64,000 bases of DNA from Candidatus Kryptonium sp. (GTDB lineage Bacteria > Bacteroidota > Ignavibacteria > Kryptoniales > Kryptoniaceae): contig JANXBN010000005.1 in NCBI GenBank assembly GCA_025060635.1, positions 97,743 to 161,742 of the forward strand, read 5' to 3'. The first letter of the stretch is position 1, and every line of letters starts with the position of its first letter. Below, piece by piece: positions 24,562-32,962 of the stretch. Made by a program: the position numbers and the translations under genes. The notes beneath the pieces were generated by a model. The model saw nothing but the letters and a program-made list of their open reading frames with translations, was not told the DNA's origin and did no database searches.

Positions 24562-26754
24562 ATGCTCACGAAAATGCTCGTCCTTCAAGATAAATATCAG
24601 GTTAAGTTGAAAAATCTTTTGGAGATCTGTAAGAAAAACCTTAAAAATTGCAACACTGAGCTTATAACCAACGCATTTTGGTTCAGCTATAACGCGCACA
24701 AAGATAATTATCGCGCCTCCGGAGAACCGTATTTTAACCATCCTTATGAAGTTGCGATGATAGTTGCAAGCGAGATACCGCTTGATGATATATCTGTTGC
24801 AAGTGCTTTGCTTCACGATATAGTTGAGGATACAAATTTTACGATTGAAGATATACAAGCAGAATTTGGAGATAAAATCGCTAAAATTGTTGATGGTCTT
24901 ACTAAAATTACCGGAATTTTTGAAAGCGGGGACAAAAATGTAGTTCAAGCAGAGAACTATCGTAAACTTTTGATTGCTCTTTCAACTGATATTAGAGTGA
25001 TACTTGTTAAGTTTGCTGATCGTCTTCACAATATGAGAACTCTTGAATATCTCCCCGAACACAAGCGGAAAAGAATTGCAAAAGAGACACTTGAAATATA
25101 TGCTCCTCTTGCGCATAGATTTGGGCTTGCACAAATAAAGTGGGAACTTGAGGATCTCGCATTTAAATATTTAAATCCAGAAGCTTATGAGGATATTGCA
25201 AGGCGAGTAGCTCAAACAAGAAAGCAGCGGGAAGAGTATATTAAAGAATTTGCAAAACCAATTGAGAAAGCTCTTGCTGAACATGGTTTTAAATTTGAGA
25301 TAAGCGGTCGCCCTAAGCATCTTTACAGCATTTATAATAAAATGATAAGAAGAAAAATAGCTTTTGAGGAAATTTACGATTTGTTCGCTGTAAGAATTAT
25401 ACTTGACACGGAAAATACCACAGATTGCTGGACTGCTTATGGGATTGTAACGAATATCTATAGGCCGATACCTGAAAGGTTCAAAGATTATATCACTACT
25501 CCTAAATCAAATGGGTATCGCTCAATACATACAACTGTGATAGGTCCAGGTGGAAAAATGGTTGAGGTTCAGATAAGAACGAGGGCTATGCATGAAATTG
25601 CCGAGAAGGGTCTCGCTGCACATTGGAAATATAAAGAAAACATCACTGAAACAGATAAACAATTTGAGCAATGGATAAAATGGGTTCGCGATATTCTTGA
25701 GAATCCATCTGATGTGACAGAATTCGTTGAAGATTTGAAACTTAACTTGTATCAGGACGAAATTTATGTTTTCACTCCAAAGGGTGATCTTAAAGTTTTG
25801 CCAAGAGGAGCAACGCCCGTTGATTTTGCCTTTGAAATACATACGGAAATTGGTTTACGCTGTATTGGTGCGAAGGTAAACGGAAGAATTGTACCACTTG
25901 ATTATAAGCTTAAAACTGGTGATCAAGTGGAGATAATAACTGGAAAGCATCGCGCTTTAAGTATGGATTGGTTGAATTTTGTTGTCACCTCAAAAGCAAA
26001 AGCGCAGATAAGAAAGTGGATAAATGAGGAAAAAAGACGACTTGCGGATGTTGGTAAAGATTTGTGGGAAAAGAAGGTTAGAAAGAGAAAAATCAGAATA
26101 AGTGAAGACGAACTTTTAAAAATCGTTAAAGAGCTTAAATTTGATAATCTCCAAAAGTTTTATATCGCTATCGCAGAAGGTGAAATTGAGGTAAATGATA
26201 TCATAAAAAAAATTGAGGAACGACAAAAATCCAAGGAAGCAACAAGGCATGAAGATGAAGCAATTGAAACTGCTATTAGTGAGATTTTGAAACCACAAAA
26301 AGCGATAGTGATTGACGAGACAGGTTCAAATCTACTTTACACATTTGCAAAGTGTTGCCATCCTGTGCCAGGGGATGATATCATTGGCTTCGTGACGAGA
26401 GGTGAAGGAATAAAAATACACTGCAAAAATTGTGTGAATGTAGAAAAATTAAAAGCAATAGATGAAGATAGATTTGTGGATGTCGTTTGGTCTACTATGA
26501 TTGAAGGAATGTTTTTTGCAGCTGGAATTTCAATTGAAGGTGAAGATAAACCAGGTGTGCTTAAAGATATCACGACAGTGATTTCGGGGTATCATAATAC
26601 TAACATCAAAAGTGTGAATATGGAAACCCAAAATTCCATCTTTCGTGGGATCATAACAGTTGAGGTTAAGAATCTTGAGCATTTGAATGTTTTAATTGAG
26701 AAATTAAGAAGAATTCAGGGAGTTTACAGTGTCTCAAGGTATCAAGAAAGATAA
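24562..26754 (+). CDS. rsh: Bifunctional (p)ppGpp synthetase/hydrolase, RelA/SpoT family
   Basis: A 730-residue RSH enzyme that makes and destroys the alarmone (p)ppGpp. In order: the HD hydrolase domain (PYFNHPYEVAMIVASEI, then ALLHDIVEDT with the HDxxED motif); the synthetase domain (SGRPKHLYSIYNKMIR, YDLFAVRIILD, SNGYRSIHTTVIGPGGKMVE); TGS (IYVFTPKGDLKVLPRGATPVD); a zinc-finger/RIS part (FAKCCHPVPGDDIIGFVTRG, with HCKNC); and a C-terminal ACT domain. Both active sites look intact, so bifunctional. Start at ATG 24562; a GTG at 24511 is possible. RuvX and MtgA genes follow. Confidence 0.95.
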   Translation: MLTKMLVLQDKYQVKLKNLLEICKKNLKNCNTELITNAFWFSYNAHKDNYRASGEPYFNHPYEVAMIVASEIPLDDISVASALLHDIVEDTNFTIEDIQAEFGDKIAKIVDGLTKITGIFESGDKNVVQAENYRKLLIALSTDIRVILVKFADRLHNMRTLEYLPEHKRKRIAKETLEIYAPLAHRFGLAQIKWELEDLAFKYLNPEAYEDIARRVAQTRKQREEYIKEFAKPIEKALAEHGFKFEISGRPKHLYSIYNKMIRRKIAFEEIYDLFAVRIILDTENTTDCWTAYGIVTNIYRPIPERFKDYITTPKSNGYRSIHTTVIGPGGKMVEVQIRTRAMHEIAEKGLAAHWKYKENITETDKQFEQWIKWVRDILENPSDVTEFVEDLKLNLYQDEIYVFTPKGDLKVLPRGATPVDFAFEIHTEIGLRCIGAKVNGRIVPLDYKLKTGDQVEIITGKHRALSMDWLNFVVTSKAKAQIRKWINEEKRRLADVGKDLWEKKVRKRKIRISEDELLKIVKELKFDNLQKFYIAIAEGEIEVNDIIKKIEERQKSKEATRHEDEAIETAISEILKPQKAIVIDETGSNLLYTFAKCCHPVPGDDIIGFVTRGEGIKIHCKNCVNVEKLKAIDEDRFVDVVWSTMIEGMFFAAGISIEGEDKPGVLKDITTVISGYHNTNIKSVNMETQNSIFRGIITVEVKNLEHLNVLIEKLRRIQGVYSVSRYQER

Positions 26755-26773
26755 TTTCGTTGGCGGGAGAATA

Positions 26774-27202
26774 ATGGGGATTGACTTTGGGAGCAAAAGA
26801 ATTGGAATCTCAATAAGCGATCCTACTTTGACGATTGCGCAGGGATTGTTCGTTTTTGAAAATAATTCTGATGTTTTTGATAAAATAGAAAAAATTTGCC
26901 TTGAATATGGTGTTGGTTTGATTGTTGTTGGTTTCCCTGTAAGTTTAAATGGAAAATATTCAAATAAGACAAGGGAAGTTTTGGAATTTATTGACAAGCT
27001 TAAGTCAAGGTTGAAAATTGAGGTTATCAAATGGGACGAGAGATTCACGACGAAAATTGCGCAAAGGACGAAAATTGAAATGAACATGAAAAAAAGCAAA
27101 AGACGCGAGAAAAAAGTTGATGACCTTATCGCTTCAACATTAATTTTGCAAGGTTATTTGGATTTCTTGAAAAACAAAGAGAAGATGCTTGAAAAGGGAT
27201 GA
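26774..27202 (+). CDS. ruvX: RuvX/YqgF Holliday-junction resolvase-like, pre-16S rRNA nuclease
   Basis: A 142-residue RNase H-fold protein, with MGIDFGSKRIGISISDPTL (catalytic Asp), GLIVVGFPVSLNGKYSN, KWDERFTTKIAQ and the closing KVDDLIASTLILQGYLDF motif. YqgF matures the 5' end of 16S rRNA in E. coli and is also described as a Holliday-junction resolvase. An earlier GTG at 26729 would overlap rsh by 26 bases and add an atypical 15-residue head; I used the ATG. The stop overlaps mtgA as ATGA. Confidence 0.9.
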   Translation: MGIDFGSKRIGISISDPTLTIAQGLFVFENNSDVFDKIEKICLEYGVGLIVVGFPVSLNGKYSNKTREVLEFIDKLKSRLKIEVIKWDERFTTKIAQRTKIEMNMKKSKRREKKVDDLIASTLILQGYLDFLKNKEKMLEKG

Positions 27203-27927
27203 AGATCAAGCTGCTAATTGTTGGTGTGGTTTTGTTTTTCTTTGGCTATTTGATTTACGAATTTGTCAGAATTGATAGAGAGATTGATATGTTGAGATAC
27301 AAGAACCCGAAGATGACGGCGCTTATGAAACAACGAATGGACGAGGCGAAGAGAAAAAATAAAGCGTATAAAATAAATCAAATTTGGATACCTATCTCAA
27401 AAGTTTCCCCTTACTTAATTGAAGCTGTGATCGTTTCGGAAGATGCAAGTTTCTTTGATCATCAAGGAATTGATTGGTATGAAGTGAAAGAGTCAATCAA
27501 GAAGAACTTTCAGCAGGGAAGGATCGCAAGGGGCGCAAGCACAATTACAATGCAGGTCGCAAAAAATTTGTTTCTTTCAACATCAAGGAATCCATTTAGA
27601 AAATTAACCGAAGTGGTGATTGCGTTAAGAATGGAGCAAAAGTTATCCAAGCGAAGAATTCTTGAAATTTATCTTAACATCATTGAACTTGGCAATGGAA
27701 TTTTCGGAGTTGAATATGCTTCAAGAGTGTATTTTGGCAAATCCGCATCCGACTTAACTATGGAAGAATCTGCGCGCCTTGCTTCAATAATTCCAAGCCC
27801 ACTGAAGTATACTCCAAACTCAAACAAGAAATTCGTCAATTGGCGGACGAAATTAATTTTAAATAGAATGCTTGCAAGGGCAAAAATAAGAGAAGGAGCA
27901 ACCAATGAATCTGGAACAATTGAATAA
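27199..27927 (+). CDS. mtgA: Monofunctional peptidoglycan transglycosylase MtgA
   Basis: A 242-residue GT51 enzyme, anchored by one N-terminal helix (LLIVGVVLFFFGYLIYEFV). Motifs in order: VSEDASFFDHQGIDW (catalytic Glu), ARGASTITMQVAKNLFLS, RKLTEVVIALRMEQKLSKRR, ILEIYLNIIELGNGIFGVEY and ASRVYFGKSASDLTMEESA. It polymerises lipid II into glycan strands in the periplasm. It lacks a penicillin-binding domain, hence monofunctional. ATGA overlap with ruvX and a 23-base overlap with the following AlbA_2 gene form an operon. Confidence 0.95.
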   Translation: MKIKLLIVGVVLFFFGYLIYEFVRIDREIDMLRYKNPKMTALMKQRMDEAKRKNKAYKINQIWIPISKVSPYLIEAVIVSEDASFFDHQGIDWYEVKESIKKNFQQGRIARGASTITMQVAKNLFLSTSRNPFRKLTEVVIALRMEQKLSKRRILEIYLNIIELGNGIFGVEYASRVYFGKSASDLTMEESARLASIIPSPLKYTPNSNKKFVNWRTKLILNRMLARAKIREGATNESGTIE

Positions 27928-28540
27928 TATCTTGTTTGAAGGCGAGGGATTGACAGTTGAGTTTAAAAGAAAAGTTTCATCTCCAGAGAAAATTGCAAGG
28001 GCAATGATAGCTTTTGCGAACACCCACGGCGGAGTTTTGATCTTTGGGATTGATGATGACGGAAGCGTCATTGGAGTTAATAGCGAGAAAGAGGAGATTG
28101 ATTTGATTTTTACCGCTGCACGGGAACATTGTTATCCACCAATAGAACCGAAAATAGAGATTTTTGAACTTGAAGGAAAAGATGTAATCGTCGTTACAAT
28201 TGAAAAAAGCGAGGAAAAACCTCATTATCTTATAAGCTCAAATGGTGATGCTGGGAAAGTTTTCATCCGCCTCGGCTCTCAAAATGTTATAGCAAGTGAT
28301 GAAATGATTAAACTTTTGAAAAGTGAAAGCGAAGAAAAACCCTTGAGGATATCAATCGGCGAGAAGGAAAGAAGACTTTTGAACTATCTTGATAATTTTG
28401 GAAAGATAACGGTTAAAGAATTCAGCAAGCTTGTTAAAATAAGCGAGGAAGAAGCTTCAGATATACTTGTGAATCTCGTTAGAGCGGGGATTTTGAAAAT
28501 AAATATAAGCGAAACGGGGGATTACTTCACACTTGAATAA
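27905..28540 (+). CDS. AlbA_2 domain protein, putative DNA-binding regulator
   Basis: A 211-residue protein. Residues 10-130 are an AlbA_2 (Schlafen-type) domain: EGLTVEFKRKVSSPEKIARA, ANTHGGVLIFGIDDDGSVIG, then VVTIEKSEEKPHYLISSNGD and KVFIRLGSQNVIASDEM. After it comes a winged-helix segment (LLNYLDNFGKITVKEFSKLV, ISEEEASDILVNLVRAGILK). AlbA_2 proteins are often transcription regulators of unknown ligand; some resemble nucleases. The gene overlaps mtgA by 23 bases at its start and the convergent methyltransferase by 19 at its end. Confidence 0.8.
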   Translation: MNLEQLNNILFEGEGLTVEFKRKVSSPEKIARAMIAFANTHGGVLIFGIDDDGSVIGVNSEKEEIDLIFTAAREHCYPPIEPKIEIFELEGKDVIVVTIEKSEEKPHYLISSNGDAGKVFIRLGSQNVIASDEMIKLLKSESEEKPLRISIGEKERRLLNYLDNFGKITVKEFSKLVKISEEEASDILVNLVRAGILKINISETGDYFTLE

Positions 28541-29073
28541 GTCGTCCTGTAAATTCTGATGAGTTCATAAATTGCGATTCCATATGCAACTGCGACATTA
28601 AGCGAATGTTTTATGCCGAATTGGGGTATTTCAATCGCTAAATCGCACATTGATAAAACTTCTTCAGATATACCTGTTATTTCATTACCAATTACAAGAC
28701 AAAGAGGAAAGTAATCAGCTTTGATGTCCCAGTATGGTATGCTTTCTTCGGTTATTTCAAGCGCGACAATTTTAACATTTTCTTGTTTTAATGTTCTTAT
28801 CACATCTGTCGGATTTTTATGATACTCCCAAGGAACGCTTTCAATCGCACCAAGTGCAGTTTTTTCAATATCTTTCCTCGGTGGATGTGGAGTGTAACCT
28901 GTCAAATATAGTTTCTTTATCAAAGCAGCATCGCTTGTTCTGAAAATTGAACCGACATTGTAAACGCTTCTTATGTTATCAAGCAAAACATAAATTGGAT
29001 GTCTCTCAATCGTTTTAAGTTCTTCAAGTGTGTGTCTTTTCTTTTCAATTTCAAAAGCTGTAAGTTTCCGCAT
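28522..29073 (-). CDS. TrmH/SpoU-family RNA 2'-O-methyltransferase
   Basis: A 183-residue SPOUT methyltransferase. The three conserved motifs are seen: IYVLLDNIRSVYNVGSIFRT (motif 1), LCLVIGNEITGISEEVL (motif 2) and FGIKHSLNVAVAYGIAIYEL (motif 3, which forms the AdoMet knot). SpoU enzymes methylate ribose in tRNA or rRNA. A short N-terminal helix, ELKTIERHPI, precedes the domain, with no separate substrate-binding L30e domain, so the target RNA is unknown. Its 3' end overlaps the AlbA_2 gene. Confidence 0.9.
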   Translation of the reverse strand: MRKLTAFEIEKKRHTLEELKTIERHPIYVLLDNIRSVYNVGSIFRTSDAALIKKLYLTGYTPHPPRKDIEKTALGAIESVPWEYHKNPTDVIRTLKQENVKIVALEITEESIPYWDIKADYFPLCLVIGNEITGISEEVLSMCDLAIEIPQFGIKHSLNVAVAYGIAIYELIRIYRTTYSSVK

Positions 29074-29158
29074 CTCGGGAATCTTAAATTTTCCCGCTTT
29101 TGTTAAAATAATTAAAATCTATCTCGTAAAGAGAGCTCAAAAACAAAAAAGTTAAAGA

Positions 29159-29380
29159 ATGACTTTCATCGGTGAAACGAAAGACAATCGGCTTGTGATT
29201 TTCGGAAACAAAGGTGAAAGTTATTTTTATATAGAATTTACAGGCGTTCTTGAAAATCCTAAAGTTGAAAAAGTTAACCTTAATCGTGAAGATCTGCTCA
29301 AGCTTCTTGAGAAAAATCTTGATCGCTATAGCCAAAAGGGGCTGAACATAATTTTTGAAAAAATGATGGACTCAGATTAA
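29159..29380 (+). CDS. Hypothetical 73-residue protein
   Basis: A small soluble protein: residues 1-30 are beta-like (FIGETKDNRLVIFGNKGESY, FYIEFTGVL) and the rest is a charged helix (NREDLLKLLEKNLDRYSQKG). I recognise no family. Its stop overlaps the end of a convergent thioredoxin-like gene by four bases, and it starts 86 bases from the divergent methyltransferase gene. Codon use is like its neighbours, so it is probably real. Confidence 0.55.
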   Translation: MTFIGETKDNRLVIFGNKGESYFYIEFTGVLENPKVEKVNLNREDLLKLLEKNLDRYSQKGLNIIFEKMMDSD

Positions 29381-29880
29381 TTCTTCGGCAAGCCCCCTGT
29401 TTTATCAAGATAGTCATCAAAACTCATCTTCAAGTAGTAATCATCGCCTATAAAAGTTATGATTTTCATAAATACTTCAGCGGGAAAGTAACCTGGGACA
29501 GCCGTTATCGGTTGCATATCTTCACGAATAAAAATCGTTGTCGGGAAAGCCTCAACTCCAAATACATAAGCAAGCTCCATCTCACTATATTCGCGACCTT
29601 CAAAAACATGCTTTTTTTCCGATTCAGCATTTAATTTTATCAAAATAAATTTTGAGGCAAGATAATTTTTCACGGATGAGTTTGTATAAACCTCGTTATC
29701 CATTTTTTTACACCATTCGCACCAATCAGTGTAAACACCTATCAAAACCTTCTTATTTTGTGATTTTGCAATTTTCAAGCCATCCGAGAAAGAATACCAT
29801 TTGAGTTCCTTCTCCTCTTGAATGTTGAGCGTAAGCCCTGTGAAAAAAATCGCGATAAGTAAAATTGCCAAAATTCTCAC
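29377..29880 (-). CDS. Periplasmic thioredoxin-like protein (CxxC = CEWC)
   Basis: A 167-residue protein with a signal peptide (RILAILLIAIFFTGLTLN) and a thioredoxin fold: KKVLIGVYTDWCEWCKKMDN, with active CEWC, then FILIKLNAESEKKHVF, YVFGVEAFPTTIFI with the cis-Pro, and a C-terminal YFPAEVFMKIITF helix. This is the DUF255/thioredoxin_7 subgroup, often reductases of periplasmic proteins. Substrate not known. The gene precedes the GNAT gene in a minus-strand run. Confidence 0.85.
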   Translation of the reverse strand: MRILAILLIAIFFTGLTLNIQEEKELKWYSFSDGLKIAKSQNKKVLIGVYTDWCEWCKKMDNEVYTNSSVKNYLASKFILIKLNAESEKKHVFEGREYSEMELAYVFGVEAFPTTIFIREDMQPITAVPGYFPAEVFMKIITFIGDDYYLKMSFDDYLDKTGGLPKN

Positions 29881-29907
29881 TTTTTCACCTTTTTAGTTTT
29901 GAACTTT

Positions 29908-31119
29908 TCAAAATATATCAAACTGAAACATAAAAGGCAAGGAATCTGCGAAAACAGAGTCAAGAAACCTTAAAATTTTATCATTTCCGTTTATCCTTCC
30001 TACGCGGTAAAGAGAAGTCGGTTTTGAAAAACCTGAAATTATTTGAGTAAAACTTCCAATGTCAGATTTTATATCTGCAGGTTGATGCGTTTTTTGGAAA
30101 TAGATATTAAAGTTTTCAACGAAGATTTTGAAGGTTAAGTTATTATCCGGCAAGAATGAATCGCTTATCTCTATCGTTGCCTCGCCATTGGGGGCGTTTG
30201 CCGTTGTTATTAGCTTAAGTGCTTCGGTCAGATTTATGATCCTTGCCATGAAACCAGAGCAAATTGAAGCGTATGATTTATATTCAAAGAATGGTTGTTT
30301 ATAATCTTTTTCCCTTGGTTCAATCAAGATGTTGTAGAATGGTTCATCCGAAGGCGCAAGATATTTAATCTTTGAAACTTGCTCTGAAAGTGAAGCGAGA
30401 AATCCCCATAATCCACGATATGCTTCTGGGGTGAGAGCAATTAATTCTTTTATGTAAATTTCAATTTGTGAATTTTCGTTTTTCTTCATTTCAAATGACA
30501 CATAACCCTCAATTTCGCGATTGTCGTAAACATATGGATTGGGAAAATTTGGAAAAATAACCCTAGTCCAGAAGGAATCGTTTCGTAATAGGGCAAAGTT
30601 TATTGATTTGATTTTTTCGGCATAAACTTTTTTGATCTTTTCTCGTTCAGAAATTTTCATTTTTCTCACATTTAACCTTTCGTCAAACAAAACTATGTTT
30701 GATGGTTCAACTTCATAAAGCATGGCGGAGCCAACATATTCCCAACCATATTTCTTATAAAATCTATGCTGAAATGGATATAGAAGAGAGAATGGATAAT
30801 TTGCCTCATACATTCTTTTTAATGCATCCTTTAGCATCATATCTGCAACCCCGCGCTTTCTGTATTCAGGCAAGACAGCGACAGCTGAGATTCCAGCAAC
30901 ATTAATAGTTTTACCTTTGAATGAAGCTTTTAGAGGCATTATTTTCGTGCAGGCGATTATCTCGTTGTTATCTTCAACGACAATTATATCTTTATAAGAG
31001 TATCTCGGATTGTCTATTATGCTCTCGCGTAAACCCTGATAGTTGGAAATTAGAAAAGAAGTTGAAATTATGCTTGCAATATCGTCAATGTCAACTGATT
31101 TCGCTTGACGAATTTTCAT
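29908..31119 (-). CDS. GNAT acetyltransferase, Eis family
   Basis: A 403-residue protein with an N-terminal GNAT domain (VAGISAVAVLPEYRKRGVAD, the acetyl-CoA binding loop, then YPFSLLYPFQHRFYKKYGWE) and a second GNAT-like domain followed by a C-terminal SCP2-like fold (residues 290-390). This three-part arrangement is the Eis family, which acetylates aminoglycosides and other amines in some bacteria. Substrate here is unknown. Start ATG overlaps the GT9 gene end by 29 bases. Confidence 0.88.
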   Translation of the reverse strand: MKIRQAKSVDIDDIASIISTSFLISNYQGLRESIIDNPRYSYKDIIVVEDNNEIIACTKIMPLKASFKGKTINVAGISAVAVLPEYRKRGVADMMLKDALKRMYEANYPFSLLYPFQHRFYKKYGWEYVGSAMLYEVEPSNIVLFDERLNVRKMKISEREKIKKVYAEKIKSINFALLRNDSFWTRVIFPNFPNPYVYDNREIEGYVSFEMKKNENSQIEIYIKELIALTPEAYRGLWGFLASLSEQVSKIKYLAPSDEPFYNILIEPREKDYKQPFFEYKSYASICSGFMARIINLTEALKLITTANAPNGEATIEISDSFLPDNNLTFKIFVENFNIYFQKTHQPADIKSDIGSFTQIISGFSKPTSLYRVGRINGNDKILRFLDSVFADSLPFMFQFDIF

Positions 31120-32161
31120 CTTGTTTTAATTGATTTAGATTTAAAATTTTGAAGATTGATTTTAAAACATCTTTAACTTCAATTCCATCGCCAAATGTGC
31201 AAATGTGTGGATCTTGGGGACAATGGTTTTTGCAATAATCTTCAGAAGGTAAGATTATCTCGTGTTTATTTCCAAGCGGGCCCCATAACTTTGGAGAGCA
31301 AGCGGGAAGAGGGCAAAACATTGATATTGTTGGAACCTTCAAAGCAGATGCAATATGCATTGAACCAGTGCTTGACGAGATCAAAACATCAAATCTTGAT
31401 ATGTAAAGAATTAACTCGCGAAGTGAGAGGTTGTAAATTAAATTAACTTTGTTTGGGTTGAACTGGCTAAATTTGTCAATAGTTTGCGTTTTGTTGTGAA
31501 GATTAACATAAATCTTTGCTTTTGGAATTTCGGTTAGAATTTCCTTGATAAGTTGAATATATTTTTCAATTTTCCAATTTGGAGCTGAGTTGCCACTAAA
31601 TGGATTTATTCCAATTATAATTTCACTTTCGGTTTTAGGGACAAGTTTTTGAGCTTTTTCAATTTCTTCATTTGTCAAAAAAATTTCTGGCTCAATGTTA
31701 TCGCTATTTACTCCGATTTTTCTACCGAGGTCAAGCGAGTAATCTGCTTCGTGTCTTAATGGAATGTATTTATTTCTGCTAACATATTTCATAAAAGTTA
31801 AAATGCCGTAAAGTTTAATTCCGACATTTATTCTCGTCCTTATCCCTGCGAAGAAAGTCATCCACGCATGCCTCTGTGTCGGTAGAAGATGAAGGGCGAT
31901 GTTAAATTTATGTTTTCTTAGATTTAGAACCTGTTTCCAAAAACCTTTCCATCCTTTGTCTTCACCTTCAAAATCGTCAACGATTATTTTATCAATGTTG
32001 GGATTGTTGATAAAAACATCTTTTGTTTGGGGGCGAACCATGACGGCAATGAAGGAATTGGGAAATGTTTTTCTTAATTCTCTTACCAATGGAGTTGCGA
32101 GAACCACATCCCCAACTCTATCTGGTCTGATGATAAGAATTCTTTTTTGATTCTTTTTCAT
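31091..32161 (-). CDS. GT9-family glycosyltransferase (heptosyltransferase-like)
   Basis: A 356-residue GT9 enzyme: RILIIRPDRVGDVVLATPLV at the N-terminus, FIAVMVRPQTKDVFINNPNI, then the C-terminal NPFSGNSAPNWKIEKYIQLI, FDVLISSSTGSMHIASALKV and TISMFCPLPACSPKLWGPLG. The family builds the inner core of lipopolysaccharide from ADP-heptose. An odd feature is the Cys-rich tail ILPSEDYCKNHCPQDPHIC near the C-terminus, present in some members. It is the second gene of a minus-strand run with DUF72 upstream (4-base overlap). Confidence 0.88.
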   Translation of the reverse strand: MKKNQKRILIIRPDRVGDVVLATPLVRELRKTFPNSFIAVMVRPQTKDVFINNPNIDKIIVDDFEGEDKGWKGFWKQVLNLRKHKFNIALHLLPTQRHAWMTFFAGIRTRINVGIKLYGILTFMKYVSRNKYIPLRHEADYSLDLGRKIGVNSDNIEPEIFLTNEEIEKAQKLVPKTESEIIIGINPFSGNSAPNWKIEKYIQLIKEILTEIPKAKIYVNLHNKTQTIDKFSQFNPNKVNLIYNLSLRELILYISRFDVLISSSTGSMHIASALKVPTISMFCPLPACSPKLWGPLGNKHEIILPSEDYCKNHCPQDPHICTFGDGIEVKDVLKSIFKILNLNQLKQDENSSSEIS

Positions 32162-32940
32162 TTTATCCCTTCTTTTTCAAGGATTTCTTGCAACATCTGT
32201 GCATTTTTAGGTGCGCTTCCGCGATGACAGTTGTTGAAGAAAATATAAAGTGTCTCAACTTTTTCGTTGAGTTCTTTTATTCTCGGAATCCATTCGCGAA
32301 GCTCGCTTTCGTTATAAAGATAATCATATCTTTCACCGACGCCTCCCTCCCACCAATTTTCGGCGTTACGGCCATGAAATCTAATGTATCCAATTTTTGA
32401 GCTTGTTGCTATGCTCTGCGGAGGAATCAAACCTTTCAATCTCGGTTCATCAACACAAACATAAGGAATGTCGTTTTCAGATAAAAATTTATAAGTTGAA
32501 TCATTTACCCAACTTATATGCCTGAATTCCACAATTAGGGGAATTCCATCGGCAAATTTTTTGGTTTCAAGAATATACTCTCTATTTTCTGGAGTATCTT
32601 TGAATGAGTATGGAAATTGTGCGAGAAAGCCTTTCAATTTTTCTGTTTTTATGAGTGGTTCAGTTGCCCTTAAAAGAGCTTCCATTGCTTCGCGATTTCC
32701 TTCTCTTTCGTGGGTGGTTTGTTTATGAACTTTAACGATGAAATGAAAATCTGGTGGCGTTTTTTTATCAAGGTGATAGAAAACAGTCGGAGATGGGATT
32801 CTATAATATGTTGAATTTATTTCAACCGCTTTGAAGAAGTTTTTGTAATAATCAAGCATTTTACCATCTTCAATGCCTTCCGGATAAAAACTTCCGCGCC
32901 AATCTTGAAAGCTATAACCCGATGTGCCGATCAAAATCAT
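32158..32940 (-). CDS. DUF72 family protein
   Basis: A 260-residue TIM-barrel-like protein: MILIGTSGYSFQDWRGSFYP at the start, FFKAVEINSTYYRIPSPTVF, DFHFIVKVHKQTTHE, then KGFLAQFPYSFKDTPENRE, IPLIVEFRHISWVND, YIRFHGRNAENWWEGG and YIFFNNCHRGSAPKNAQMLQ. All motifs are typical of DUF72, a conserved family of unknown function. Overlaps the GT9 gene by four bases. Confidence 0.92.
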   Translation of the reverse strand: MILIGTSGYSFQDWRGSFYPEGIEDGKMLDYYKNFFKAVEINSTYYRIPSPTVFYHLDKKTPPDFHFIVKVHKQTTHEREGNREAMEALLRATEPLIKTEKLKGFLAQFPYSFKDTPENREYILETKKFADGIPLIVEFRHISWVNDSTYKFLSENDIPYVCVDEPRLKGLIPPQSIATSSKIGYIRFHGRNAENWWEGGVGERYDYLYNESELREWIPRIKELNEKVETLYIFFNNCHRGSAPKNAQMLQEILEKEGIK

Positions 32941-32962
32941 TTTTTAAAAACTTTTCAGTTAT